Shown one piece after another: positions 8,762 through 17,328 of a DNA stretch of 64,000 nt. The notes beneath the pieces were generated by a model. That model worked only from the letters and a program-made list of their open reading frames with translations, was not told the origin of the DNA and ran no database searches. Each line of letters opens with the position of its first letter. Position 1 is the first letter of the stretch. This DNA is from Ancylobacter vacuolatus (GTDB lineage: Bacteria > Pseudomonadota > Alphaproteobacteria > Rhizobiales > Xanthobacteraceae): the NCBI RefSeq assembly GCF_030813595.1, contig NZ_JAUSUH010000003.1, positions 434,001 to 498,000 on the forward strand. Reading direction: 5' to 3'. The position numbers and the translations under genes are program-made.

Positions 8762-10320
8762 AGCGCGCCGGCCGCCATCTGGCCCGCCATGAAATCGGCC
8801 TGCCGTATCGCCAGCGCGACGATGGTCAGTGTCGGGTTGCAGGCGCCGCCGGTGGCGAAGGCACTGCCGTCAGCGATGAACAGGTTCGGCACCTCATGCG
8901 CGCGGCCATGGCCGTCGAGCACACCGTCCTCGGCCCGAGCGCTCATGCGGTTGGAGCCGAGATTGTGGCTGGCGGGATAGGCCGGCGCCTCGATGGAGCG
9001 CTTCGCCCCCGCCGCCTGATGGATGGCGACCATGCTCTTGTAGCCGTGGCTGCGCATCTTCAGATCGTTGGGGTGCTCGTCATAATGGATGTTGGCGACC
9101 GGCACGCCGAAGGCGTCGAGCTCATCGGTCAGCGTGATGCAGTTCCCGGCCTGCGGCATGTCCTCACCGGAGAGCAGCATGCCGGCTATGTGGGCGTAAC
9201 GCTCGATGACGCCGGCGAAATCGCGCCCCCACCAGCCTGGATCAAGGAAGGCGGCGGTGGTCGGCAGCCCCATGGAGTTCAGCTCGACATAATAGCCGCC
9301 GGCAAAGCCGCGCGCGGGGTCATGGCGGACGAAATCATTGACGACGCCGGTCATGATCTCGCCGCGGTGCATGTTCACCGGCTTGTCGAACACCGACCAG
9401 ACAGTCTGGATGATGTGGCGCAGATAATAGCGCCCGACATTGCCATGGCCGTTGGCGAGGCCTTGCGGAAACAGGCCGCTGGCGGAATGCAGCAGCAGGC
9501 GGGAGCTCTCCACGCAATTGCCCGCCAGCACCACCGCCCGCGCCTTCTGCCGGTGGCGCGTGCCGGCCGCGTCCACATAGACCACGCCCGACGCCTTGCC
9601 GGCCTGGTCGTGCTCGATGAGGACGGCGCGGCTTTGCGGTCGCAGTTCCAGCTTGCCTGTGGCCAGCGCACGCGGGATCTCGACATTCAGCGTCGACCAG
9701 CGCGAACCGACCTTGTCGCCGGTGACGGTGAAGCCGTCCTGAATCGTTGCCGGCCGCCCATCATAGGGGATGGGGTTGATCGCCTGCCGGCCTGTGGAGG
9801 CATGAAGTCCCAAGGCCGACGCCCCGGCATACATCACCTTGAAGTTGTTGTTCGCCGGCAGGCCGGGCAGGCCATTGGTGCGGGTCACGCCCATCTTGGC
9901 CTCGGCGAGGTCGTAATAGGGCTCCAGCTCGTCCAGCGTGATCGGCCAGTCGATCAGGCTGGCGCCGGGAATGTCGCCATAAACGGTGCGCGCCCGCATC
10001 TCGTCCGCGATCAGCCGATAGCAGCAGCCGGACCAGTGCGTGGTGGTTCCACCCACCACCTGGCAGCTCCAGCTCGGCGTCGCCGGATGGTCGCGGGCGA
10101 CGCGCCAGTCGCCCGATGCCGTGCGCTTGTCGAGCCAGGACAGCATCTCGTAGCCGCCCCACTCGTCATTGACGAAGTCCTCGGCGGTCAGGTGCTTGCC
10201 GGCTTCCAGCAACACCACATCGACGCCGCGTCGCGTCAACTCATGGGCGAGCGTGCCGCCGCCCGCACCCGAACCGATGATGACGACGACGCCGGCATCG
10301 TCGAGTTCATACTGTGTCAT
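8758..10320 (-). CDS. GMC-type FAD oxidoreductase (gluconate dehydrogenase large subunit-like)
   Basis: The start at MTQYELDD is chosen because the Rossmann strand VVVIIGSGAGGG follows at residues 11-22; the upstream open frame is noise. 520 residues. A gluconate-dehydrogenase-type pattern is seen near the C-terminus: HNLGSNRMS, LFIADGSAFATGGACNPTLT and VALAIRQADF. It oxidises an alcohol or sugar hydroxyl with FAD. No Tat or Sec signal precedes the Rossmann fold and no cytochrome c subunit gene is adjacent, unlike the membrane-bound gluconate dehydrogenase complexes. The preceding gene encodes the likely partner, a subunit 3-like protein. Substrate is presumably what the upstream ABC system imports. 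Confidence 0.87.
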   Translation of the reverse strand: MTQYELDDAGVVVIIGSGAGGGTLAHELTRRGVDVVLLEAGKHLTAEDFVNDEWGGYEMLSWLDKRTASGDWRVARDHPATPSWSCQVVGGTTTHWSGCCYRLIADEMRARTVYGDIPGASLIDWPITLDELEPYYDLAEAKMGVTRTNGLPGLPANNNFKVMYAGASALGLHASTGRQAINPIPYDGRPATIQDGFTVTGDKVGSRWSTLNVEIPRALATGKLELRPQSRAVLIEHDQAGKASGVVYVDAAGTRHRQKARAVVLAGNCVESSRLLLHSASGLFPQGLANGHGNVGRYYLRHIIQTVWSVFDKPVNMHRGEIMTGVVNDFVRHDPARGFAGGYYVELNSMGLPTTAAFLDPGWWGRDFAGVIERYAHIAGMLLSGEDMPQAGNCITLTDELDAFGVPVANIHYDEHPNDLKMRSHGYKSMVAIHQAAGAKRSIEAPAYPASHNLGSNRMSARAEDGVLDGHGRAHEVPNLFIADGSAFATGGACNPTLTIVALAIRQADFMAGQMAAGAL

Positions 10321-10345
10321 CGTTGGACCCTTGATGTGAGCAGAG

Positions 10346-10852
10346 TCAGATGCCGGCCGGGGGGTCCGGCAGCCAGTCGAGATCGTTGAAGCCGCGCGTC
10401 GCATAGCCGCCGAGATGCACCGAGGCGCCCTCATAGCCGAAGGCCTGCCAGACCTCGACATCGTCATAGAGGAAGCGGACGGTGGAGCGCTGGACCAGCC
10501 GGAAGGCCGCGCTGGTCTCCATGCCCTTCAGCACCGCCACCCGGTAGCTCTCTGACAGTTCGCGGAAGGGTAGCGGCATGGCCGCGTCCACTCGGTCGAC
10601 GAATTCAGCGAAGGACTGGGCGGCGGCGGGGGAGTGCGCCGCCATGCGGTCGAAATGAAGAACAACCCGGCGATAGACCCGCTCGGGCAGACCGTCATGG
10701 GGGTAGAGGGTGCGGGCGGCGGCGAGGAGCGTATGCGCCACGTCGCGGTCGAGGAGTGTCAGCGCCTCCACCCATTCCGGTCCTTCCGCGACCTCGATCG
10801 GTGGCGGCAGTTTCGGGTCCTTGTGAGCCTTGATCCCTTCCATTCCCATCAT
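10346..10852 (-). CDS. Gluconate 2-dehydrogenase subunit 3 family protein
   Basis: 168 residues from the ATG that overlaps the stop of the permease gene (ATGA). The long frame seen further upstream belongs to the permease in another register. The sequence ALTLLDRDVAHTLLAAARTLYPHDGL is typical of the small gamma subunit that accompanies GMC dehydrogenases. That subunit normally carries a Tat signal to drag the complex to the periplasm; here residues 1-20 (MMGMEGIKAHKDPKLPPPIE) lack the twin-arginine and hydrophobic stretch, so the pair is probably cytoplasmic. It sits 25 bases upstream of the GMC gene. Confidence 0.8.
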   Translation of the reverse strand: MMGMEGIKAHKDPKLPPPIEVAEGPEWVEALTLLDRDVAHTLLAAARTLYPHDGLPERVYRRVVLHFDRMAAHSPAAAQSFAEFVDRVDAAMPLPFRELSESYRVAVLKGMETSAAFRLVQRSTVRFLYDDVEVWQAFGYEGASVHLGGYATRGFNDLDWLPDPPAGI

Positions 10853-11685
10853 CCCTTCACCGCGCCGAGGGTGAGGCCGCGCACGATGTGACGCTGCAAA
10901 ACGAAGACCACGGCGAGGACGGGCAGCAGCGCGGTCATACCGACCACCGCCATCTCGCCCCAGCGCACGCCCTGCGAGGTGATGAGTTTGGGGATGGAGA
11001 CCGGCAGCGTCTGCACCGCCCGCCCGCCGAGCATGAAGGCGAACAGGAACTCGTTCCAGGCAAAGATGAAGCACAGCACGGCGGTGGCGACGATGCCGTT
11101 GCGCAGCAGAGGAAACACCACGCGGCGGAAGATCTGCGGCTTCGACCAGCCTTCCAGCGCCGCCGCCTCCTCCAACTCGACCGGCAAATCGCGGCAGAAG
11201 GAGCGCAGTACCCAGATGTAGAAAGATAGGTTGAATGTCATATAGGCCAGCGTTAGGCCCAGGAAGGTGTCGAGCAGCCCGACCTTGGCAAAGATCAGGT
11301 AGAACGGGATGACGAGACACACGGGCGGGGCCATGCGCGAGGCGAGGATGAATAGGAACAGGTCATCCTTCGCCCGCATCTCGAAGCGGGCAAAGGCATA
11401 GGCCGCCGGCGTGCCGATGATGACCACCAGCGCCGTCGACACGGTGCACAGCAGGAACGAGGTCAACAGGTACCAGTGGAAGCCATGCTCAAGCACGTAG
11501 CTGAAATGCTCCAGCGTCGGCATGAACAGAAACTGGGTCGGCCGGGCGAACATGGCGTCGTTCGGCTTCACCATCATCGACGCCATCCAAAAGATGGGGA
11601 ACAGCATGATCGCGGCATAGACGACAGTGACGCTGGTCCAGAGCAGAGCCTTGGAGCCTTCGGGGCGGCTTTGTGCTTCGGCCAT
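10849..11685 (-). CDS. Carbohydrate ABC transporter permease (MalG type)
   Basis: 278 residues starting at MAEAQSRPEGSKALL, 11 bases downstream of the first permease gene. Six hydrophobic segments are visible, the first at about residues 15-37. The EAA loop is EEAAALEGWSKPQIFRRVVFPLL, the contact site for the ATPases. It forms the inner-membrane channel with the product of the preceding gene. The gene order ATPase-ATPase-binding protein-permease-permease resembles alphaproteobacterial polyol/glycerol-type importers, but the substrate cannot be read from the permease. Confidence 0.9.
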   Translation of the reverse strand: MAEAQSRPEGSKALLWTSVTVVYAAIMLFPIFWMASMMVKPNDAMFARPTQFLFMPTLEHFSYVLEHGFHWYLLTSFLLCTVSTALVVIIGTPAAYAFARFEMRAKDDLFLFILASRMAPPVCLVIPFYLIFAKVGLLDTFLGLTLAYMTFNLSFYIWVLRSFCRDLPVELEEAAALEGWSKPQIFRRVVFPLLRNGIVATAVLCFIFAWNEFLFAFMLGGRAVQTLPVSIPKLITSQGVRWGEMAVVGMTALLPVLAVVFVLQRHIVRGLTLGAVKG

Positions 11686-11696
11686 GGCGAGTTTCC

Positions 11697-12620
11697 TCAG
11701 AAGGCGTTCAGGCGCTTCTTGGCGACCTGGTAGAAGACGTTGCAGAAGGCGAAGAAGGCAAGCCACACCAGCACCGCGAGCGCCGAGGCCTCGCCGATGT
11801 TCCAGAATTCGAAGGTCATCTTGTTGGCGAGGATGGAGGGCGTCTCGGTGGCGATGCCGGGCCCGCCCCCGGTGAGGATGTAGATGGTGTCGAACACCTT
11901 GAAGGCATCGATGAAGCGCAGCAGGCCGATGACCGCCAGCAGCGGCGTCATCATCGGCAGGGTGATATGGAAGAACATCTGCAGCGGGTTCGCTCCATCC
12001 ACCGCCGCCGCGCGATAGGGCCCCATGGGCAGCGCCTGCAGGCCGGCAAAGAAGGCCAGCATCATGAAGGGCGTCCATTGCCAGATATCGACGAAGATCA
12101 GCGCGTAGAGAGCGAACTCCGGTGAGGCGAAGACCGACGTGCCCTCAAGCAGATTGAAGCGCTCCAGCACGTTGTAGGACAAGAACCCCCACGAGCCGGC
12201 CAGCATGATCTTCCACAGCAGCCCGACGACGATCGGCGCCATCATGGTCGGCATGAACAGCAGCGGCACGAGGATGGAACGCCCGCGCACATTCTGGTTC
12301 AACACCAGCGCGCCGGCCAGCCCGAGCATGAATTCCACCGGCACCGCGATCAGCACGAAAGTGGCGGCGACGCCGATGGAGTTCCAGAAGCGGGGATCGG
12401 TGAGCAGCACCGCGTAATTTTCGAAGCCGATGAAGTCGGTCACGCGACCGAACTTGGCGGCGTGGAAGCTCAGATAGATCGTGTAGAGGAACGGCACGAG
12501 CGAGACCACGACCAGCATGATCATCGACGGCGCGATGAGAAGGTACGGGTACCAGAGCCGCTCGCGCGGCAGCGGAGCCAGCGCATCCGTGGCCGTGATG
12601 GTGTCGCCGGCGATCGCCAT
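11697..12620 (-). CDS. Sugar ABC transporter permease (MalF type)
   Basis: 307 residues from MAIAGDTITATDALA; hydrophobic segments begin at about residue 30 (YLLIAPSMIMLVVVSLVPFL) and total six. The EAA motif region is YRAAAVDGANPLQMFFHITLPMM. It pairs with the MalG-type permease downstream. The 229 bases upstream contain a palindromic extragenic repeat (12709-12811) that separates this gene from the binding-protein gene. The frame is open upstream through that repeat but the extension is not protein-like. Confidence 0.9.
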   Translation of the reverse strand: MAIAGDTITATDALAPLPRERLWYPYLLIAPSMIMLVVVSLVPFLYTIYLSFHAAKFGRVTDFIGFENYAVLLTDPRFWNSIGVAATFVLIAVPVEFMLGLAGALVLNQNVRGRSILVPLLFMPTMMAPIVVGLLWKIMLAGSWGFLSYNVLERFNLLEGTSVFASPEFALYALIFVDIWQWTPFMMLAFFAGLQALPMGPYRAAAVDGANPLQMFFHITLPMMTPLLAVIGLLRFIDAFKVFDTIYILTGGGPGIATETPSILANKMTFEFWNIGEASALAVLVWLAFFAFCNVFYQVAKKRLNAF

Positions 12621-12708
12621 GGTGGTCCTCGTGGTCGTCCGAAGGGGAAAGGCGCCCCCGCCGCTTTGCGGGAGAGACGGAGTTTCTGGGCGATGTGGGC
12701 GGGATAAC

Positions 12709-12811
12709 CATCCTGAGGTGCCCGGCTTCTGCCGGGCCTTGAAGGAAGGTCGTCCGGGTGCGCCCGGAACCTCCATCCGTCGAGGCGCGCTGAAGCGCGC
12801 ACCTCAGGATG
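12709..12811. repeat. Extragenic palindromic repeat with 13-base perfect ends
   Basis: CATCCTGAGGTGC at 12709-12721 is the exact reverse complement of GCACCTCAGGATG at 12799-12811. Inside lie smaller hairpins (for example CCCGGCTTCTGCCGGG at 12721-12736 and GGCGCGCTGAAGCGCGC near 12784-12800), so the RNA would fold as a branched structure. It lies between the binding-protein and first permease genes of the operon and resembles the repeat block at 28844-29208. Confidence 0.85.
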
Positions 12812-12849
12812 ACGGGAACCCCGTCACAACAGGCGTCAGAGCCGGCGCG

Positions 12850-14250
12850 TCACAGCAGGCACTTGGTGCAGAGCTTGAGGAGTTCCGCCTGACCTTTCTT
12901 GGCGCCCTCTTCCGGGGTGATCCGGCCGAGGCCAACTTCCTGCGCGACGCCGCTCATCACGTCGTAGATCTCGTAGAATTTCGGCATCTTCGGCTTGGCC
13001 TCGGCTACGTCGAGGGTCGCCTTCATCGCGACATAGAGCGTCTTGTTGGCCGAGCCGGTGATTGCCGGCAGCGCCCACGACGACTCACGGATCGGCACGC
13101 CGCCGGCGCCGAGCGCGATCAACTTGTCCTGCTGCTTCTTGTCGGCGAGCCACTGCAGGAAGATGAAAGTGGCCTCGGGGCTCTTGGAGGCGGCGCTGAT
13201 GACGGTGACCGACGGTTCGGCCTCGGCATAGCGCTCCTTTGAGCCGGCCTTGATCGGGATCGGGCCGTAGACGAATTTGCCGGCGAGCGGCGAAACGCCG
13301 GGCTTGTCAATGCCGAGCACGAAGTCCGACCAGGCGATGGACTGCGCCGCAATGCCGTTGCCCATCACCGTCGGCACGTCAACCAGCGAGTATTCGGCGA
13401 TGCCGGGCGGGGCGAATGTCCACAATTCATGCCACATCTTCAGCGCGGCAACGGTCTGCGGGCTGTCGAAGTCCGGCTTGCCGGCGGCATCGATCAGGTT
13501 GCCGCCGTAATTCTTGACGAAGTTGTTCCATAGCGTCGGGAAGGTAGAACCACCCTTGATGCCCTCAAGCACGATCCCGTAAAAATCGCTCTCCAGCGGC
13601 TTGCCGGCGAGCATCGCACCCTTCTTGCGGGTGAAGAATTCCGCGATGTCGCGCATCTGCTCGATGGTGGCGGCCGGTGCCAGCTCATAGCCATATTTGG
13701 CCTTGAACGCTTCCTTCTCACCGGGGTCGTTCAGCAGGTCGGCGCGCGCCCAATAGATCTGGTTATAGTTCCAGTTGATGAAGGAATACTGCTTGTCGCC
13801 GACAAAAGCCGCCGTCTTGAACGGGTTCTGGATGAAGTCCGCCGAATTCAGGTTCGGGTTGGCGAGCTTCGGATTGGTGACGAAATCGTTGAGCTCGCGG
13901 ATCACCCCGGCCGAGATCATCGGGCCGAGCTGGAAGCCGTGCAGCATGATGGCATCATAATAGCCGCGGCCAGACAACATGTCGGCCTGGCCCTTGTTGA
14001 TGACCTCAAAGTGGTTGAGCAGTTCCCACTCCACCTTGATGCCGGTCTCCTTCTGGAAGTCCGGCACGATCTTGGACAGGGTCTCCTGCAACGGCGTGAT
14101 CTCGTCGAGCACGCGGATCGTGCTGCCCTTATAGGGTTTGGCCGCCTCGGCGTAGAAGGACGTGTCGTCCGCCTGCACCTTTGCCACCGGTGCCATCAGC
14201 ACGGTCGAGGCCGCCAAGGCGGCGGCGAAACACCAGAACCTGCTCTTCAT
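12850..14250 (-). CDS. Extracellular solute-binding protein of carbohydrate ABC importer
   Basis: 466 residues with a Sec signal peptide (basic MKSR, hydrophobic core, cleavage near AKVQA-DD at residue 27). The mature part is a family 1 periplasmic binding protein: STIRVLDEITPLQETLSKIV, then the hinge region with FDSPQTVAALKMWHELW. It delivers a sugar or polyol to the two permeases encoded downstream. It lies 31 bases after the second ATPase gene. The C-terminus ends in an unusual CTKC pair (LLKLCTKCLL), a possible disulfide. Confidence 0.9.
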   Translation of the reverse strand: MKSRFWCFAAALAASTVLMAPVAKVQADDTSFYAEAAKPYKGSTIRVLDEITPLQETLSKIVPDFQKETGIKVEWELLNHFEVINKGQADMLSGRGYYDAIMLHGFQLGPMISAGVIRELNDFVTNPKLANPNLNSADFIQNPFKTAAFVGDKQYSFINWNYNQIYWARADLLNDPGEKEAFKAKYGYELAPAATIEQMRDIAEFFTRKKGAMLAGKPLESDFYGIVLEGIKGGSTFPTLWNNFVKNYGGNLIDAAGKPDFDSPQTVAALKMWHELWTFAPPGIAEYSLVDVPTVMGNGIAAQSIAWSDFVLGIDKPGVSPLAGKFVYGPIPIKAGSKERYAEAEPSVTVISAASKSPEATFIFLQWLADKKQQDKLIALGAGGVPIRESSWALPAITGSANKTLYVAMKATLDVAEAKPKMPKFYEIYDVMSGVAQEVGLGRITPEEGAKKGQAELLKLCTKCLL

Positions 14251-14281
14251 CGCTCTTTCCCTCTGTTTATGGTAAGCGGCT

Positions 14282-15418
14282 TCAAGTGCCGGGCAGCGCG
14301 CGGCCCGTCGTCCCGTCGAAAAGCGCGAGCCCCTCCTTCGGGAACATCAGTCCCACCGGCCGGCCGATGCCATCGCCCCAGCCGTCCCCGAGCGAGGCGG
14401 CAATGGCCATACTCGTCTTCGCCTTGGCGAGCATGGCGCCGAGATCGAGGGTGACGATGGCGTGCTTTCCGAACGGCTCGTTGGAATAGACTTCGGCGCC
14501 CACTGCGCCGGTTGTGTCTGGTGCGGCGAAAGCAATGTCATCCGGCCGTATGCCGAGACTGACCGCATCGCTGCCCGCCTGAACGGCCGCCCGGGCGAGG
14601 GCCGGCGGTAGGGCGAGGCGCAGCTCCCGGCGGGTGAAGAACAGCGTGCCGTTCTCCCGCTTCAGCTGCCCCTCGATCAGGTTCATCGGCGGGTCGCCGA
14701 GCAGCCGGGCCACCCGTGTGCTCGCCGGCCGTAGCCAGATGTCCTCCGGGGTGCCGACCTGCTCAACACGCCCGCCATCGATCACCACCACACGGTCGCC
14801 GACCGAGAGAGCTTCCATGCCGTCCGGCGTCGACCAGAGGGTCGGCACCTGCTGGCCGGCGAGGCGGCGGCGGATTTCGCCGCGCAGCTTGTGGCGCAGC
14901 TTGGCGTCGAGATGGGAGATCGGCTCGTCGAGAATGTAGAGGTCCGGCGCCTGCACCAAGGTGCGGGCGAGCGCCACCCGCTGCTTCTGCCCGCCCGAGA
15001 GCGCGCCTGGAAGCCGATCGCCGAGATGGTGTATTTCCAGCAGTTCCAGCACCTCGTCGACGCGCGCGGCGGCCGCTGCAGGATCGAGCCGGCCGCTTGG
15101 GGCCTGCAGCGGGGAGAGTGCATTGCCGCGCACGGTGAGGTGCGGATAGAGCGCATAGGATTCAAACATCAGCGCGACACGCCGCTGCTGCGGCGGCACG
15201 CGTGCGAGATCCAGGCCACCCAGCGCCACGCTGCCGGCATCGGGCCGCTCCAGCCCGGCGAGAATGCGGCAGAAGGTGGTTTTGCCGGCACCTGAGGGCC
15301 CGGTAAGGGCGACCAGTTCGCCCGGCGCGATGTCGATGCCGATGTCGTGCAAGACCTGATGGGCGAAGCTCTTGCAGATGCCGAGCGCGGCAAGCCCGGT
15401 CGGGACCGAAGCACTCAT
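14282..15418 (-). CDS. ABC transporter ATP-binding protein, degenerate H-loop
   Basis: 378 residues; start at MSASVPTGLAALG, overlapping the preceding ATPase gene (ATGA). Walker A GPSGAGKTT is at 40-48, signature ALSGGQKQR at 139-147, Walker B YILDEP at 161-166, and a C-terminal TOBE-like domain follows from about 235. The switch histidine is missing: the usual VTHD reads STPD (Pro198). The Q-loop glutamine is Glu86 (FESYALYP). The other ATPase of the operon keeps its histidine, so the two probably form an asymmetric heterodimer with one full catalytic site. Domain call is sure; the functional reading is inference. Confidence 0.92.
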   Translation of the reverse strand: MSASVPTGLAALGICKSFAHQVLHDIGIDIAPGELVALTGPSGAGKTTFCRILAGLERPDAGSVALGGLDLARVPPQQRRVALMFESYALYPHLTVRGNALSPLQAPSGRLDPAAAAARVDEVLELLEIHHLGDRLPGALSGGQKQRVALARTLVQAPDLYILDEPISHLDAKLRHKLRGEIRRRLAGQQVPTLWSTPDGMEALSVGDRVVVIDGGRVEQVGTPEDIWLRPASTRVARLLGDPPMNLIEGQLKRENGTLFFTRRELRLALPPALARAAVQAGSDAVSLGIRPDDIAFAAPDTTGAVGAEVYSNEPFGKHAIVTLDLGAMLAKAKTSMAIAASLGDGWGDGIGRPVGLMFPKEGLALFDGTTGRALPGT

Positions 15419-16515
15419 GGCACAACCTCCCGGTTTCGCCCGCTCACGGCGTCGAAGACCAGCAGCCGCGCCTCGTCGATGCCCAGCGTCACCCGGTCGC
15501 CCGTCCGCCAGGGCGCGGGACCGGGGATTTCCGCAATCAGCTTCACCGCCGCTTCGCCCGTGGAGTCGAGGGCGACGGTGAGAATGTCGGCATCGCCGCG
15601 CGGCTCGCGATAGACGATGGTGCCGCGCGCCTCTCCCGCCGCGTCTGGCCCACGCACCGCGATGTTCTCCGGACGGATGCCGGCGATGATGACGCTGGCG
15701 CCCGCCGGCAGCGTGCCGAGGCGCGCCGAGCCGAGCCGCGTGCTCCACCCCGCGCCGACCACGCGGCCTCCCTCGGCAAGGGTGGCTTCCATCAGGTTCA
15801 TCGGCGGCTCGCCGATGAAATTTGCGACAAAGAGATTTGCCGGATGCTCATAGAGGTCCTGCGGCGCGCCCACCTGCTGGAGCACGCCATGGTTCATCAC
15901 CGCCACCCGGTCCGCCATGGCGATGGCCTCGGTCTGGTCATGGGTGACGAGGATGGACGTGACCTGCCGCAGCTTCTGCAGCCGTTTGATCTCGGCACGC
16001 AGCTGCACCTTCTGGTCGGCATCGAGATGGGAGAGAGGCTCATCGAACAGGATCACGTCGGGATCGCGCACCAGCGCCCGGCCGATCGCCACCCGCTGCT
16101 GGGCGCCGCCGGAAAGGCCGCGCACATCCTGCTCCGCCATCTGCCGCAGCCCGAGCAGCTGCAGCACCTCGCCGATGCGCTGCGCCGCCGGCTGGCCGGT
16201 AATGCCGCGCACCTTCAGCGGGAAGGCGACGTTTTCCCACACGGTCATGCGGGGATAGAGGGCGTAGTCCTCGAACACCATGGCGATGTTGCGCGCCCCG
16301 GGCGCAAGATGGGACACCGGCCGCTCGCCGAAATAGATCTCGCCCGAGGAGACGGCCTCGATGCCCGCCGCCATCTTCAGCGTCGTGCTCTTGCCGCAGC
16401 CCGAGGGACCGAGCAGCGCCAGCATTTCTCCCGACGCGCAGGCGAGGTCGAGCTGGCTGACCGCATTAACCTCGCCGTAGCGCTTGGAAACGGAGACAAA
16501 GGCGATGGATGACAT
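15415..16515 (-). CDS. ABC transporter ATP-binding protein (UgpC/MalK type), first gene of the operon
   Basis: 366 residues with Walker A GPSGCGKST, signature LSGGAQQR, Walker B VILFDEP, intact H-loop LVTHDQTEA and a C-terminal TOBE domain of regulatory type. As in the partner ATPase, the Q-loop position is Glu (VFEDYALYP). It energises import through the two permeases. It is the promoter-proximal gene. The 147 bases before it (16516-16662) separate it from cofC and must hold the promoter; an AT-rich patch lies near 16560-16600 but no clear operator was seen. Confidence 0.93.
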   Translation of the reverse strand: MSSIAFVSVSKRYGEVNAVSQLDLACASGEMLALLGPSGCGKSTTLKMAAGIEAVSSGEIYFGERPVSHLAPGARNIAMVFEDYALYPRMTVWENVAFPLKVRGITGQPAAQRIGEVLQLLGLRQMAEQDVRGLSGGAQQRVAIGRALVRDPDVILFDEPLSHLDADQKVQLRAEIKRLQKLRQVTSILVTHDQTEAIAMADRVAVMNHGVLQQVGAPQDLYEHPANLFVANFIGEPPMNLMEATLAEGGRVVGAGWSTRLGSARLGTLPAGASVIIAGIRPENIAVRGPDAAGEARGTIVYREPRGDADILTVALDSTGEAAVKLIAEIPGPAPWRTGDRVTLGIDEARLLVFDAVSGRNREVVP

Positions 16516-16662
16516 CCGGCACTCCAGGGCTATGCCGATGATCCATCCAAGTTCTGTGCCAAAATGTGCTGGTTTATAGAAACTCAGGATAACTTAAGCT
16601 CGCGCGGGTCGATCACGCCGCGCCTGCACAAAACGACGCCTCGTGCGCGCAGGCTGCACCGA

Positions 16663-17328
16663 TTATGAGCAGCGCACGGAGGCGAGCAGCCGGCCGGTGC
16701 TTGACGAAGGCGGAAGGCCCCTCAGCCGGCGCACTGCTTGCGGCGTGTCGATGTCGCGCGCGAACCCGGGAAAGCGCTCAGGCTCATGCAGCTGCGGCAC
16801 AATGCCGAGCGCCCGCGCGCCCTCCCGGTGCCGCGCAAAGCTCCCCGGGCCGAAGGCAAAGTCCAGCGCCGCCGGCGGCGTGACCAGCAGGCCATTGGTG
16901 CCCTGCCGGTCCTCTGCCGGAATCAGGCTGACCGCCCGGCCCGGCCCATGGCTGGCAATGAACCCGTCAATCTCCGTCGCCGTCACGGCCGGCAGGTCGC
17001 CGGGCAGCACCAGCGCCGCCGCGCACCCTTCCGCGGCGAGGACGGCGGCCGCCTCGGTCGCTGCGGCATTGAGGCCGCGAACCTCGCGCTCGATCAACCA
17101 ATGGCCGCCATGGTCCCGCGCCAGCCGGCCCGCCTGCAGATCGGCGGTGATCACAGCAAAGCCGGCCAGCGCCCGCGCCTCCCGCAGCGCCGCCAGCACG
17201 TCGCACAGCATGGCCTGCGCCAGTTCCTGGCGGAAAAGGGGAGTGAACGCGCCGGCGAGGCGCTGCTTGGCGAGGGTGAACGGCTTCACTGGCACGACCG
17301 CCCAGATGCCACCCGTCTTTGCGTTCAT
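16663..17328 (-). CDS. cofC: 2-phospho-L-lactate guanylyltransferase (coenzyme F420 biosynthesis)
   Basis: 221 residues, typical CofC/FbiD length. The nucleotidyltransferase start WAVVPVKPFTLAKQRLAGAF matches the family pattern of a conserved Lys-x-x-Lys-x-Arg. LVLPGDLPAVTATEID is the metal-binding aspartate motif, and PAEDRQGTNGLLVTPP and FGPGSFARH are characteristic. It activates 2-phospholactate (or phosphoenolpyruvate or phosphoglycerate in other lineages) with GTP. It overlaps cofD by four bases and ends the F420 operon. The C-terminal ~15 residues are a low-complexity tail. Confidence 0.92.
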   Translation of the reverse strand: MNAKTGGIWAVVPVKPFTLAKQRLAGAFTPLFRQELAQAMLCDVLAALREARALAGFAVITADLQAGRLARDHGGHWLIEREVRGLNAAATEAAAVLAAEGCAAALVLPGDLPAVTATEIDGFIASHGPGRAVSLIPAEDRQGTNGLLVTPPAALDFAFGPGSFARHREGARALGIVPQLHEPERFPGFARDIDTPQAVRRLRGLPPSSSTGRLLASVRCS

